Part shown: positions 24,240 through 34,584 of the stretch, one piece after another
How positions within the stretch are numbered: the stretch's first letter is position 1
Layout: every line of letters starts with the position of its first letter
DNA from: Pratylenchus scribneri
Taxonomy: Eukaryota; Nematoda; Chromadorea; Rhabditida; Pratylenchidae
DNA: 64,000 bases
Assembly (NCBI GenBank): GCA_030063045.1
Contig: JAQSEB010000020.1
Location: forward strand, 2,976,001 to 3,040,000
Direction: 5' to 3'
Made by a program: the position numbers and the translations under genes
The notes under the pieces: generated by a model
Databases searched by the model: none
What the model was told of the DNA's origin: nothing
Seen by the model: the letters and a program-made list of their open reading frames with translations, nothing else

Positions 24240-25195
24240 TATTGGTTAGCTTTAATGAGGGAAGGAAGGCATACTGTATGTTGAATATGTTTTCCTTTGT
24301 GTTTTCCTTTCATTCAATAGAAAAGAGGCAATATTATTCTTTCCGGAATGAAATACAAATCTAACCGGAAAACACATCTTTCCGGAATGAAATACAAATC
24401 TAACCGGAAAACACATCTTTCCGGAATGAAATACAAATTTAACCGGAAAACACATCTTTACGGAATGAAACACAAATCTAACTGGAAAACACATCTATCC
24501 GGAATGAAATACAAATCTAACCGGAAAACACATCTTTCCGGAATGAAATACAAATCTAACCGGAAAACACATCTTTCCGGAATGAAGTACAAATCTAACC
24601 GGAAAACACATCTTTCCGGAATGAAACACAATCTAACCGGAAAACACATCTTTCCGGAATGAAACACAAATCTAACCGGAAAACACATCTTTCCGGAATG
24701 AAGTACACATCTAACCGGAAAACACATCTTTCCTGAATGAAACACAAATCTAACCGGAAAACACATCTTTCCGGAATGAAACACAAATCTAACCGGAAAA
24801 CACATCTTTCCGGAATGAAACACAAATCTAACCGGAAAACACATCTTTCCGGAATGAAACACAATCTAACCGGAAAACACATCTTTCCGGAATGAAACAC
24901 AAATCTAACCGGAAAACACATCTTTCCGGAATGAAGTACACATCTAACCGGAAAACACATCTTTCCTGAATGAAACACAAATCTAACCGGAAAACACATC
25001 TTTCCGGAATGAAACACAAATCTAACCGGAAAACACATCTTTCCGGAATGAAACACAAATCTAACCGGAAAACACATCTTTCCGGAATGAAACACAATCT
25101 AACCGGAAAACACATCTTTCCGGAATGAAACACAAATCTAACCGGAAAACACATCTTTCCGGAATGAAGTACACATCTAACCGTACACATATTCA
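24240..25195. repeat. 39-bp satellite array 2 with 233-bp higher-order repeat
   Basis: About 22 units (core 24340-25187) of the same 39-bp unit as array 1, with variants such as GAAGTACACATC and CTGAATG. A distinctive 38-bp unit (GAAACACAATCTAACC) recurs at 24621, 24854 and 25087, exactly 233 bp apart, equal to five 39-mers plus one 38-mer, so a six-unit block was duplicated. The left flank (TTGGTTAGCTTTAATG) resembles that of array 1; the right flank is weaker. Confidence 0.9.
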
Positions 25196-25256
25196 AGCAG
25201 TAATATTTTTTATTAATTAAGCTTTTTATTTTAATATTTTTCTAGCCCATTCATTA

Positions 25257-26652
25257 TTATTCATCTCCTTTTCCTGCTTCTGATGAATCCCTTGCCTCGA
25301 TCAGTTCATTGCAAATTCGATGTAATTCTTCATTTTCTTTCACCTAAATTTTAAATTAAAATAGATAAATTAATCTAATCCAACCCCCCCCCCCCCCTCC
25401 TCTCTCACTTTTGAATTCAATGCCGTTTCCAATGAATCCACTTGAATTTGTGCCCTTTTCAATGACAATCGAATTCCTAATGTTTTTTGCTCATTTTCCC
25501 TCTTAATTCTGGCCAATTCTTGATTTGCCCTAAATTCAATTTAAATGCCATTATTTTATCCCAAATTCCAACCCATCCAATTTCTTTTGTGCCTCCTCCA
25601 ACAATTCATTGTACATTCCATAAAGTGCCGCATATTTATTCGCCAATCCATCCAAATCTGCCCTCAATTGTTGTTCCATCTTTTTAAGGAAAATATAGGA
25701 CTAAAATGGGGAAGGGCACTACCTCTTTTGAATTCACACAATTTTGCCTCATTCTTTCGTAAAGTCGAAATAAATTCGAATAATTTTCCTCCAGGGAATG
25801 AATTTCGGCTTGAAGTGCCGCCTCCTTTTCTGCATTGTCTCCATTGCCAAAATCGCCACCAGCCGTCGATGATGGACTCACCATTCCCCCATCCATTGTT
25901 GGGGTGGATGCCGTTGAATTTTGGCAATTTATGATCACATTTATTGCCTGTTGCCTCAACCGTAATTGGGCCAATACATTCGGCCGACAGGTCAAAATTC
26001 CATCCAAATCTGAGCCAAAATAATTAAATATTTTGTCCATTCTCCAAACCAATTCCTTGTTCTTCACAAATTTTAAAAAGTTGATTTGCTTTTTGCATTG
26101 TTTTATTGGCCATTTTCAGTTTCAAATTGGCCAATTCTTCCTGCATTTTCATTTGTTCTTCACTCTGCGTAAATTCACAATAATTCGATGCCAAAATTAT
26201 TTCCAACTTTTTCCATTGCCAAATTCCATTCATTTTGCTTTGTTTTGGCCATATCCAAAATTTGTTCAATCAATTCTTGGCCAACATTCGATTCTGCCAA
26301 AATTTGTTGAATATTTTGGACAATCGAAGGTGGCCTGACAATTTTATCAATTTTAATCACTTTTTGTTGATCAATTTGGGAATTCCTTTAAAATTAATCA
26401 TCAAATTATTTATGGTAAAAAATTATAAATATCACATTTCTTTGTGGCCATTTGTTTCCTCTTTTCGGGTGCCTTCAATTTCGGGCAATCCAGGTCGACG
26501 AGAGGACTTTTTCGACACCACAATTGTCCGATTTTGCATTCTAATGGACCATTTTTGGAGGGGAATTCAATTAAAAATATAGCAATTTACGATATTCTCG
26601 AGCCGAATGGTGCCATCGATGATGGAGTTGAGGGGGATACGCATTCAGCCAT
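25257..26652 (-). CDS. tac-1: TACC-family centrosomal protein (TAC-1-like)
   Basis: TACC proteins partner XMAP215/ZYG-9 at centrosomes to promote microtubule assembly. The ATG (26652) gives a short Ser/Pro-rich head (MAECVSPSTPSSMAPFGSR), a basic stretch with VSKKSSRRPGLPEIEG, then almost continuous coiled coil: VQNIQQILAESNVGQELIEQ, QMKMQEELANLKLKMANKT, LQAEIHSLEENYSNLFRLYE, MEQQLRADLDGLANKYAALY, and the diagnostic C-terminal TACC segment VDSLETALNSKVKENEELHR followed by ICNELIEARD, which parallels the family ending VESLERAL..ELTKICDELI. The protein is small, like C. elegans TAC-1, not like the long vertebrate TACCs. One intron contains a C15 homopolymer (25384-25398). Splice joins were followed in frame. 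Confidence 0.85.
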
Positions 26653-27833
26653 TTTTAGTAATTAATTATGGCCATAAAACATTAACAAATTATTTTCTTT
26701 GCCGGATATTTTCATAAGAAATGGGGAATTAAAGGGAATGGTCATCAAAATGGGTGAATGAGGGAGTAATTATAAAATTGGAATATGTCCCCAACCAAAA
26801 TTGGCATGTTTTGGATGTGGCTAAAAGAAAGGAAGGGAGAGGCGGAAAAGGCGCAGGAAAATGAATTTGCCTCTGGGATGGATGGATGGATGGAAATGAC
26901 CTTGGAGACCGTGAAATAAACATAAACAGCAAGAAGCATAATGAATTGAATTTGGAGTCCAAATTATGGATAAAATAATTAAAATTAATATACATTCCAA
27001 AATGTGCGGGGAATTAGTTTATTTTTACGATATTTATTCTTTATGGGTCAGTTTGGGTCAAGGGCCATTCACCAATCGGAAGGGGGTAATGTCCAGTGTC
27101 CACCAAGATAGAAACATTATATTTGGGCGGATATTAGCCGTATTGAAGAGGAAGACAAACAAGGAAGGAGGGAAGGTATTGGGGGGGGGGGGGGGGGGGG
27201 GGACGAAGAAGCATAAAAAGGTTGCAAAATTGTAAAATTGCTTAAATATATAATTATAATATAATAAATAATCGAATAAATGAGTAAAAATTGGGGAAGG
27301 ATGTAGAGTACATAAAATAAACATGTTTTAAAGTGGAAAGGATGAGAAAATGGAAGGAAATTGGCCATAATTTGTATTGGACAAGGCTGGGGAATAAAAA
27401 AATGAACAAATTTGAATGAATTTTATAATGGATTTATTTTGGGGTTGTTTTAAAAAATGAAATGAACAAAATTGAAGAAGAAGGCCAATGCCAAAATTGG
27501 GAATCGATAGGGCAATGTACTATGGCCAACCATCCCAAAGAATGGATGAGAAAAGCATTGACAGTGGCTGCCCCCAATTTTGGCAGTGAAAGTCCCTAGA
27601 GGCAGAATTTGGGGATAAAAAATTGATGGCCACTGCTTCTTCGAGTATTGGGAAAGTCATAAAATGTGAAATGGAATGCTTTTGAATGATGGATTAGGCC
27701 TTTGATTTTGCAAATAAAAATAACGTATTGTCGGCTTTTGACCCTCTTTTTGTTGAATAATGGAAAGGGGTAGGAAAGGTATGAACCAAATTTGGCAAAA
27801 CGAGCGCTTGAGCCTGGCCTAAAAGAAGCAAAA
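26653..27833. other. Intergenic with G22 homopolymer
   Basis: No supported gene. A 22-base G run (27181-27202) lies here; ORFs crossing it are poly-Gly or poly-Pro artefacts. A small minus ORF at 26745-26939 starts with a hydrophobic stretch but has nothing else in its favour. Confidence 0.5.
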
Positions 27834-28064
27834 CCAGGGACCGATTTCAATTTCCGTCAAGTACTGGACTTGTGATCACGCAAGTTCTTGACGTCAAGTT
27901 TTCTGTTTCAATTGATTATTTACTTGCTTTAACATCACATGTATTTCACTTGTATTTCACTTGTATTTTATGTGTTTTTCTTGATTTTTTATTGAAACAG
28001 AATTACGTCAAGAACTTGCTTGATCACAAGTCAAGTACTTGCGAAAATTGAAATCGGCCCCTGG
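27834..28064. mobile_element. Short palindromic MITE-like element
   Basis: 231 bp whose ends are about 70-bp inverted repeats: left CCAGGGACCGATTTCAATTT and right its complement with CCAGGGGCCGATTTCAAT, continuing through CAAGTACTTGACTTGTGATCA and CAAGTTCTTGACGT. The loop contains three CACTTGTATTT-type repeats. Flanks AAGCAAAA and AAGTTAAA are only an imperfect match, so no target-site duplication can be claimed. It directly abuts dispersed repeat copy 4. Confidence 0.8.
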
Positions 28065-28380
28065 AAGTTAAAGGGCCTTTCTCATATTCATCCTATTGTA
28101 CCCTCACCTTTTGCCCAATCACCTGTCACCCTCCCTATCAATCAAATATTGCCTCAATATGCCTTTTTAAACTCACCCTTTTTTCCTCTACTGCCTTCTT
28201 TTTACCCTTCACATTTTTATCACATTTTCCGCACAATTAATAAAGAATAATTTAAAGTTGATTCGCCCTAATCCCATTCCTTGGGCCAGTGAAAGGCTTA
28301 GGCCTCAGACGAAGGCCCGGGGCGATAGCTTAGGCCCAGCTCTGGTCTCAAACAACTTTAGGCCTAAATTCGGACTAATA
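28065..28380 (+). repeat. Dispersed ~300-bp repeat, copy 4
   Basis: Shares CATCCTATTGTACCC, TCAATCAAATATTGCCTCAA, GGGCCAGTGAAAGGC, GACGAAGGCCCGGGGCGA and the TTTAGGCC end with copies 1-3. It lies upstream of the FBA-domain gene, same strand. Confidence 0.8.
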
Positions 28381-28659
28381 CAAAGTGGCAACAGGGATTG
28401 GCCCAATTGGAGGAGGGAATCCAATGGAATGCCCTTTCTCATTTGTTTTTTACATCACATTATCATACCAATTCAGATCCCGATCCCCATACCACAACGA
28501 TCCAACTTCATCCTCGAAAATATTCAATCTATTATTTATTTTTAATTTTTATAACTTAATAAATCAATGAAAATTGCATTTTTAATTTAATTCTAGCAAA
28601 CATAAACAAGTGAATATTTTCTGCATTGGTTGAGCAAATCAAAAAGAGAACACCGAAAA

Positions 28660-29769
28660 ATGGAACAAAATAACACCGAAACAATGGCCGTTGATCAGTC
28701 CGCTGCAATCGAAAATGGATGGAAGTTGATTCTGTTGAAAGTGCCAGTCAAGGATTTGATCAAGACATGTCCACAGGTTTGCAATTATTTTTGAAAAAAG
28801 ATGTTTAAGAGATATTTTTCAGGTCTCACCGCAATGGAATCGCATTTTATCGGACAATGATTTTTGGCAAAAGAAAATGGACGAGGATGGATATTCACTG
28901 GACTGGACCAAATTTGATGGCATTTCAACCGACTCATTCAAATGGATGGCATTGAAACATTGTTTTGAGCGCAATTTCATCAAAGACTTTGTGATGGTAG
29001 AAGTTGGAAATGGGCAGGCTGCAGAACCGGATTGGGATCAAAGATGGAACTTTAATGAAGCTGGAGGGTTGGTTATTATATTATTTTTACAAAGAATTTA
29101 AAATTTTCAGCATCACTTATCAACCGGAAAATCCACCAAAATTTGTTGATGGTCAGCTGAAAATTCCGCCCGGATTTGATCAACCCATTGGTTTCTGCCA
29201 TGCTTTTAATCTTCGTGATGGTCTTTGCTGGAAGCGTATTGTCATCAAATTGGCCGACGAGGGATTAACGGTTAAATTTTTAAAAATATTTTTAATTCAA
29301 AATTAATTTTAAGGACGATATTATGGACAATTTCCGGCCAACAATTGTGGTCACCGAAATCATTGGAAATCGTCAAGATTGTGCCTTCGTTTATGCAATG
29401 TCATGCTCCCTCCTAGTCAGCCCTGATGATGACCCATATCGTAGAATCTTGTACCCAAAGGAAGATGAACGCGAACTCAGGGATGAGAATGGCCGTTGGG
29501 TTGGCAAAGCAGTTGGATTACAATTCACACAAGGGCAAGGTAAAACATTTAAATGCAATTTTTTAAATGAAAATTTCAATTAAGCTGATGAGGGTTGGCA
29601 TCGAGTGGAACACACATTCAAGGACTATCCGGCCGGGATGCGATATATGGCAATGTGTTCTTTTGCGGCTGTTCGAGGTGACCAGCAGAATCTCAATCCG
29701 GAAGGCGTATATGGGCTCAAATTGGCCGGTTGTTCGGTGATGGCATTGTGCGAGAAGAACGCCGAATAA
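28660..29769 (+). CDS. F-box/FBA-domain protein
   Basis: FBA-domain F-box proteins (the FBXO2/FBXO6 type) deliver glycoprotein or other substrates to SCF ubiquitin ligases. The ATG at 28660 leads into a short F-box-like stretch (WKLILLKVPVKDLIKTCPQ, then VSPQWNRILSDNDFWQKKM). The C-terminal FBA sandwich follows: FIKDFVMVEVGNGQ, WDQRWNFNEAGG, CWKRIVIKLADEGL, DNFRPTIVVTEIIGNRQDCA, WHRVEHTFKDYPAGMRYM and PEGVYGLKLAGCSVMALCEK. Exons join at ordinary GT-AG sites; the stop is at 29767-29769. About 300 residues, the usual FBXO2-like length. The F-box lacks its usual LP start, so binding to SKP1 is likely but not certain. Confidence 0.85.
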
Positions 29770-30117
29770 AGCAACGCAGAGGAATATTGATGAAAATAAT
29801 AGGAAATAATATCACATTGTTACCCAAAAATATTATTGTTTTACTTTGTTCATTCAGATCTCTCAGTTATAAAGAAACGTATAAACTTTTTGTTTGCAAA
29901 AATTCTTTATTAATATTACCCTTGGCCCTTGGGATTCGGATGATTATTGGTGGAATTTATATTATTGATTAATGATTACACCCATAGAGACCTTTTTTTC
30001 TCTTGTTTTACTAAAAAAGGACCCAAGCTGAGAAAAGTACCGAAGATTTGTTAAAGTAAATATTATCAATTTTATTTTTTATATTCACAAAGAAAAAATA
30101 AAAATGTGGTGTCTAAT
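29770..30117. other. Intergenic between convergent genes
   Basis: Short AT-rich gap between two stop codons; no gene, repeat or RNA seen. Confidence 0.5.
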
Positions 30118-31514
30118 TTAAAATCCATATTTTTGTCGGCTCATTTTCTTGTTCTGCTTGCTCTCTGCCCATTTCTCCTGCAGTTGTTCTTCTCTTGAAA
30201 CAGCCTAAATAAAAATGAATTAAAAATAATTTATCGGATGGGATGGACTCACCACTTGGGCCAAATGTGTGATTTGATGTTTTCGTTTGGCCAATTTGTC
30301 CTCCTCACTTTTCTTCAATTTCGGCAATGGGCCGAGTGCAATTTGGGCCTAAATTTATTTATTTAATCCTTCCACCCAACCAAAACCAACCATTTGTTTG
30401 TTGTTGAGGTTTCGGATCAAATTTTGCCGCACATTTGGGCCCAATGCCGCATCCACACTCACATCGATCATCCCAGAGACGGCATCCTCCGCGAGGACGG
30501 AGCTCACACCGAATGGGGCCAATTCCTTCTCATAAATCATTCGACTCGCCTCCTGATTGGTGATTGACCGAATTGGACCAGCACCGGCGGTGGATGAGGA
30601 AGCAATGTCATCATCGCCCATTGGGTGGGCGGTCAATGGTGCTTTTGGGGGTCTAAAAAATATTTTAAATTAATAAAAATGTTGGATTGAATACCTTGCT
30701 GGACCCGGTGCGACTTCATCAATGAAAATTGCCGGCTCATCAATTTGTGCCGAACCATCAATTTGATCATCCAATTTGGGTCGCTTTGGGGCGGATAAAC
30801 CGAAGAAATCGACTGGAAGTGAAGCTGAACAAGTCGAAATTTATTAAATTTTGTTTGAAAACTTCTCACCAATTTTATGAGTATCATCCTCGTCCGCATT
30901 GTTGCCATCTTCCCCTTCTTCATCATCCGAATCCGATGATGAGCCATAATCCATGCCGAGTAGAGGTCGATCCACAAATATTTTCGGTTTTTCCTCTTGT
31001 GCATTCTTTGAATGGAAAATATTATTTAAAAATTATTTCGAAATAAACCTTATTTTGTGCGTTGAATTGTGATGATTTTGCTGGTCCCTCTTCCGGTAAA
31101 TCCTCCTCTTCCCGCTGCTGATGAATGGCACTGCCCAATTTCTGTTCAAATTCTTCGTCGTCTGAGTCCGATTCATTGGTCTAAAATTATTCAATTAATT
31201 TGTTTAAATTCCATATTTTTATTTACCTTTGCCATCCGACCGTTGGTGCTCATCGTCGCCGTTCCCGTTTTTGTGAATTGTTTAGGAGGAATTTGTCTTG
31301 GTTTCAATGCCATAAATTGTTTGCGAATTGCTGCCTCCGGTTTGAATGTCCCATTTGTTTCTAAAATTTAATAATAAAAGTCAAGTCTTTGCTAAATTTT
31401 TAAACCAGTTGAAATTTTCTGCTTTGCTGTTGTTGACGACATTGCCGAGCCTTTGGGTTTTGGGAGCAATGCCAACAATCCGCATTTCGGTTTTTCATCC
31501 TCTTCTCCATTCAT
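30118..31514 (-). CDS. PRCC homologue, splicing-associated
   Basis: PRCC-family nuclear proteins associate with pre-mRNA splicing factors. The ATG (31514) follows an acceptor-like GATTTTAG and begins MNGEEDEKPK, then LLALLPKPKGSAM, matching the family's LLPxPK motif. Middle exons are acidic and disordered (clusters of Glu/Asp near 31150-31080 and 30940-30900). The conserved C-terminus reads ALGPNVRQNLIRNLNN, then KRKHQITHLAQVV, and ends SREEQLQEKWAESKQNKKMS followed by RQKYGF, the family's KYGF/KYGW terminus. It is only about 170 bp downstream of the helical-repeat gene, same strand, as in a nematode operon. Confidence 0.8.
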
Positions 31515-31687
31515 TTTTTGTTACTAAAATCATAGATTAATTAAGTTTAATCTAATTCTCAATGTTTAAATAGGTAATGAATTAATCGTAAAAACGAATT
31601 TAATCAAATATAATTGATATGAATGAATAATAAATAAAATTTATCAACAAAAATGGAAATAAATATTTAAAGCAAATTCAACAAAAT

Positions 31688-34347
31688 TTAATAGCAATCC
31701 TTGCTTCCGCATTTTTCCGAACAATCAATGTTGCAATTTTGGCCAAGAGTGATGATCATTTCCTCCATCTTTAGGTTTAACCAAAAGATTATAAAAAATT
31801 AATTAAATAAATTCTCCTACCTTTGTTCGCAAATCCAAATCATCTCGATCGCGGTCCTTCTTTCGCCTCTCAATCATTTCCATTTGGCTTTTCAATTTTG
31901 CCCATTTCGATGCAAATATTTCTTTAAGAGAATGGAATTAATTTAATAAAAAATATTTCCAACCAATCTCGGTTCCTTTAATTTCATTGACAATTGCCTC
32001 ACAAATTTTGGCTGCTTCCATCAATACAATGGGCGATTCCTCTTCTTCCGGTTCCAATAAATTCATCAATTTGGCAATGCATTCAATGAATTCATTGTCC
32101 GGCTGATTCCGCGTCATTTTCATTGATTCCTCCAATTGGGCAAATGCATTCGTCCAAATCAAATTCCTTTATGAAAAATAATAAATTAAATTTGATTTTA
32201 TATTTCTTACTTAATTTCATCATTGTCAATATTTACTTGAAATAATTTTGCCCAATTCCCTGCTAATTTATTTCCGTAATATTTGGTCAAATATTGAAGG
32301 GCTAATTGCCGCAGTGATTCATTAAATTCTCTATCCAATGAAATTGCCAAAAGCCGCTTAAAAATGGCATTTGGATCTGAAAAAAAATGAATTTATATTT
32401 AAATAAAAATACAGAAAAATGACCCAATCCGTGTTGTTGTCCACAAAAATTGTTGAGAATGCGCAAAGCGGAATCCATTATTATGTCAGCAATTGAACAA
32501 TTATTTGGGTAATCTGCACAAATTAAAGAATAATTTGAAATGAATTCCCCCATTTTACTATCAATTTCGTCGTCAATCAAAATTGGCTTCAAAAAATCAC
32601 TCAATGGTTTCAATAATTTTGGCCGTTTTTGTAGCAATTTTTCGCCGCCAATCTTTTGAGAAATTCTTTCGAGAATGATAAGAGCCGATTGCTTTATCTA
32701 AAATTAAAAATTATATTTAATAATTATTTTGTGAATTCACCAAAAGATTGGGTATCAGAATGGACTCAACAGTTTCCAGCAAAATTCCATCCAATTCAGG
32801 GTCAATGTCAATTAATGCATCCAAAATGGCATTGAGTCCATCCGCCGAATAGCTATTCCTCCAAATATTGTTTTGCTTGAAAAAATTCATTAGAAAATTG
32901 CCAAAATCCTTTAAATTTTTTGTTTCAATAATTTAATTAAATATTTTCACCTTTTCTGAATAAATTTCCCGGTATTTTGGCAGCAATGGGCCAATCAAAT
33001 TCAAATTAAAATTGGACCCGGTTGCCAATAATTCAAGGATCATTTTATTTTTCCTTCTGTGAAAATATTTAATTTGATTTTTAATATTTTTTAATTTAAT
33101 TTTACTTTTCATCTTTTCCTTCAAATTTTGGTAAATTTTCAACGATTTTAGCCAAAACCAGGGAATGATTGAATTGATTCTGGAAACAATTGGCGACGGT
33201 GTCAAAATCAAAATGGTCATTTTGGAATTGGAATGAGCTGAAAATAAATTGAAAATTAAATTTTAAAAAAAGTGAAATATTTCCCACATCAATTTGGCCA
33301 CCAATTCGGCGAATGAATTCCCAATTCTTTGGGTTCTGCTCGTCGCTTTTTGAATAATTCTTTCATAGAGTCGTTCTTCTGGTAAAGTATAAAATAATTG
33401 GCCAATATTTTCACTAAAATGTTCAAATTCAATACCAAAAACCCTTAAAAACCAACCATGAACAAAAAATGCGGGAACAACTTTCAAAGACCAGTGAAAA
33501 ATCGGCAGCCAGCAAAACTTCAGCCAATGGGATGATCAATTCCATTTTACCGGCAAAATTTGCGGCAACATTTTCATTTGAAGGCCCTTGGGCGACATTA
33601 AGTTGGGCAATGGCCAATTTTTCGATGCTTTGACGAAGGGAAATTGGCGTCGATTCATCCTCCAATGGAGTAATAATCAATTTTTGGAGATCTAAAAATT
33701 AAAATTAGATAATCAAATTTTAAAAAAATAACCAATTTGGAAGGGCCAATATTTTATGGGAAATTGCATTTTGTGAAGTTCCAGCAAAAAATCATATGAA
33801 AGTTGGCAAAGATTTGAAGAATATTGCGTTGAATGGCGATTGAAAAGTTGGCATTGAAATTGGCGGATAAATTCACAAATTTGGGGTCGATCCAGGAGAA
33901 TGACAGGGCCGGAAGACTGAATTTTATCATTTGAGAATTAATTGAACTATAAGTAATTTAACCTGAATTATTCGGATCAAAAGGCAAATGTAAAATGAGA
34001 GAAGAAAATTTTGGTTTAGCAATCGATCTTCATTGCTTTTTGGAGATGAATTTTCCGCATTCTCTTTTGACTGTTCCTGGATTAAACATTGTAATTTTGC
34101 GAGGCCGAATTCATCTGAAAATTCCAGATTTTTAAAACAATTTTGTAATATTTTTGTAACCTTTTTGCATATAAATATCAACGAATTGTCGAATGAATGT
34201 GATGTCCATTTCGGTGCATTGTGAGTGAATTGCCCCACTGCGAATTAATTCTTGCAAATGTTGTAGGCCATTATCGTTTAAAATATTGTCCTTCATAATT
34301 AAATTGCTCCCTGCCGCACGCCCCAAATTGTCTGCAGTTTTAATCAT
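31688..34347 (-). CDS. Large helical-repeat (HEAT/ARM-like) protein, unidentified
   Basis: I cannot name this protein. About a dozen exons on the minus strand from the ATG at 34347 (preceded by an acceptor-like AATTTAG) to TAA at 31688 give a mostly alpha-helical, Leu/Ile-rich sequence resembling HEAT or armadillo repeats: NDNGLQHLQELIRSGAIHS, SLRQSIEKLAIAQLNVAQ, RLYERIIQKATSRTQRIGNS, SLVLAKIVENLPKF, YSADGLNAILDALIDIDPEL, SALIILERISQKIGGEKLLQ and MDSALRILNNFCGQQHGL. The last exon is short and Cys-rich (CNIDCSEKCGSKDCY). I found no TPR, U-box or importin-beta signature. It lies between the composite RNA-binding gene (238 bp upstream) and the PRCC gene, so it may be co-transcribed with splicing-related genes. 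Confidence 0.6.
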
Positions 34348-34584
34348 TCTAAATTGACTTTTTTATAAATAAAATGTTCAAAATCCGATTAAGGTATTTT
34401 AACATAACAATTAAATATAGGATTTTCAAGCAAATTCAATTCTTATATTAAAAATTTATAAATATGAAAAAAAAATATTATTATAATAAATCAATAAATT
34501 GGTATTAATCCCGAACTTGAAAGAATCAAAAATATAAAAATGAATTACAGCGGCTAAAAAATACGTGAACGAATCCAAAAAGAA

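Noticed and set aside
24240..25195. CRISPR-like regular repeat array
   Set aside because: Units are head-to-tail with no unique spacers, and the genome is eukaryotic.
27058..27368. Pro-rich minus ORFs and Gly-rich plus ORF near 27190
   Set aside because: They are translations of the G22 homopolymer with no other coding sign.
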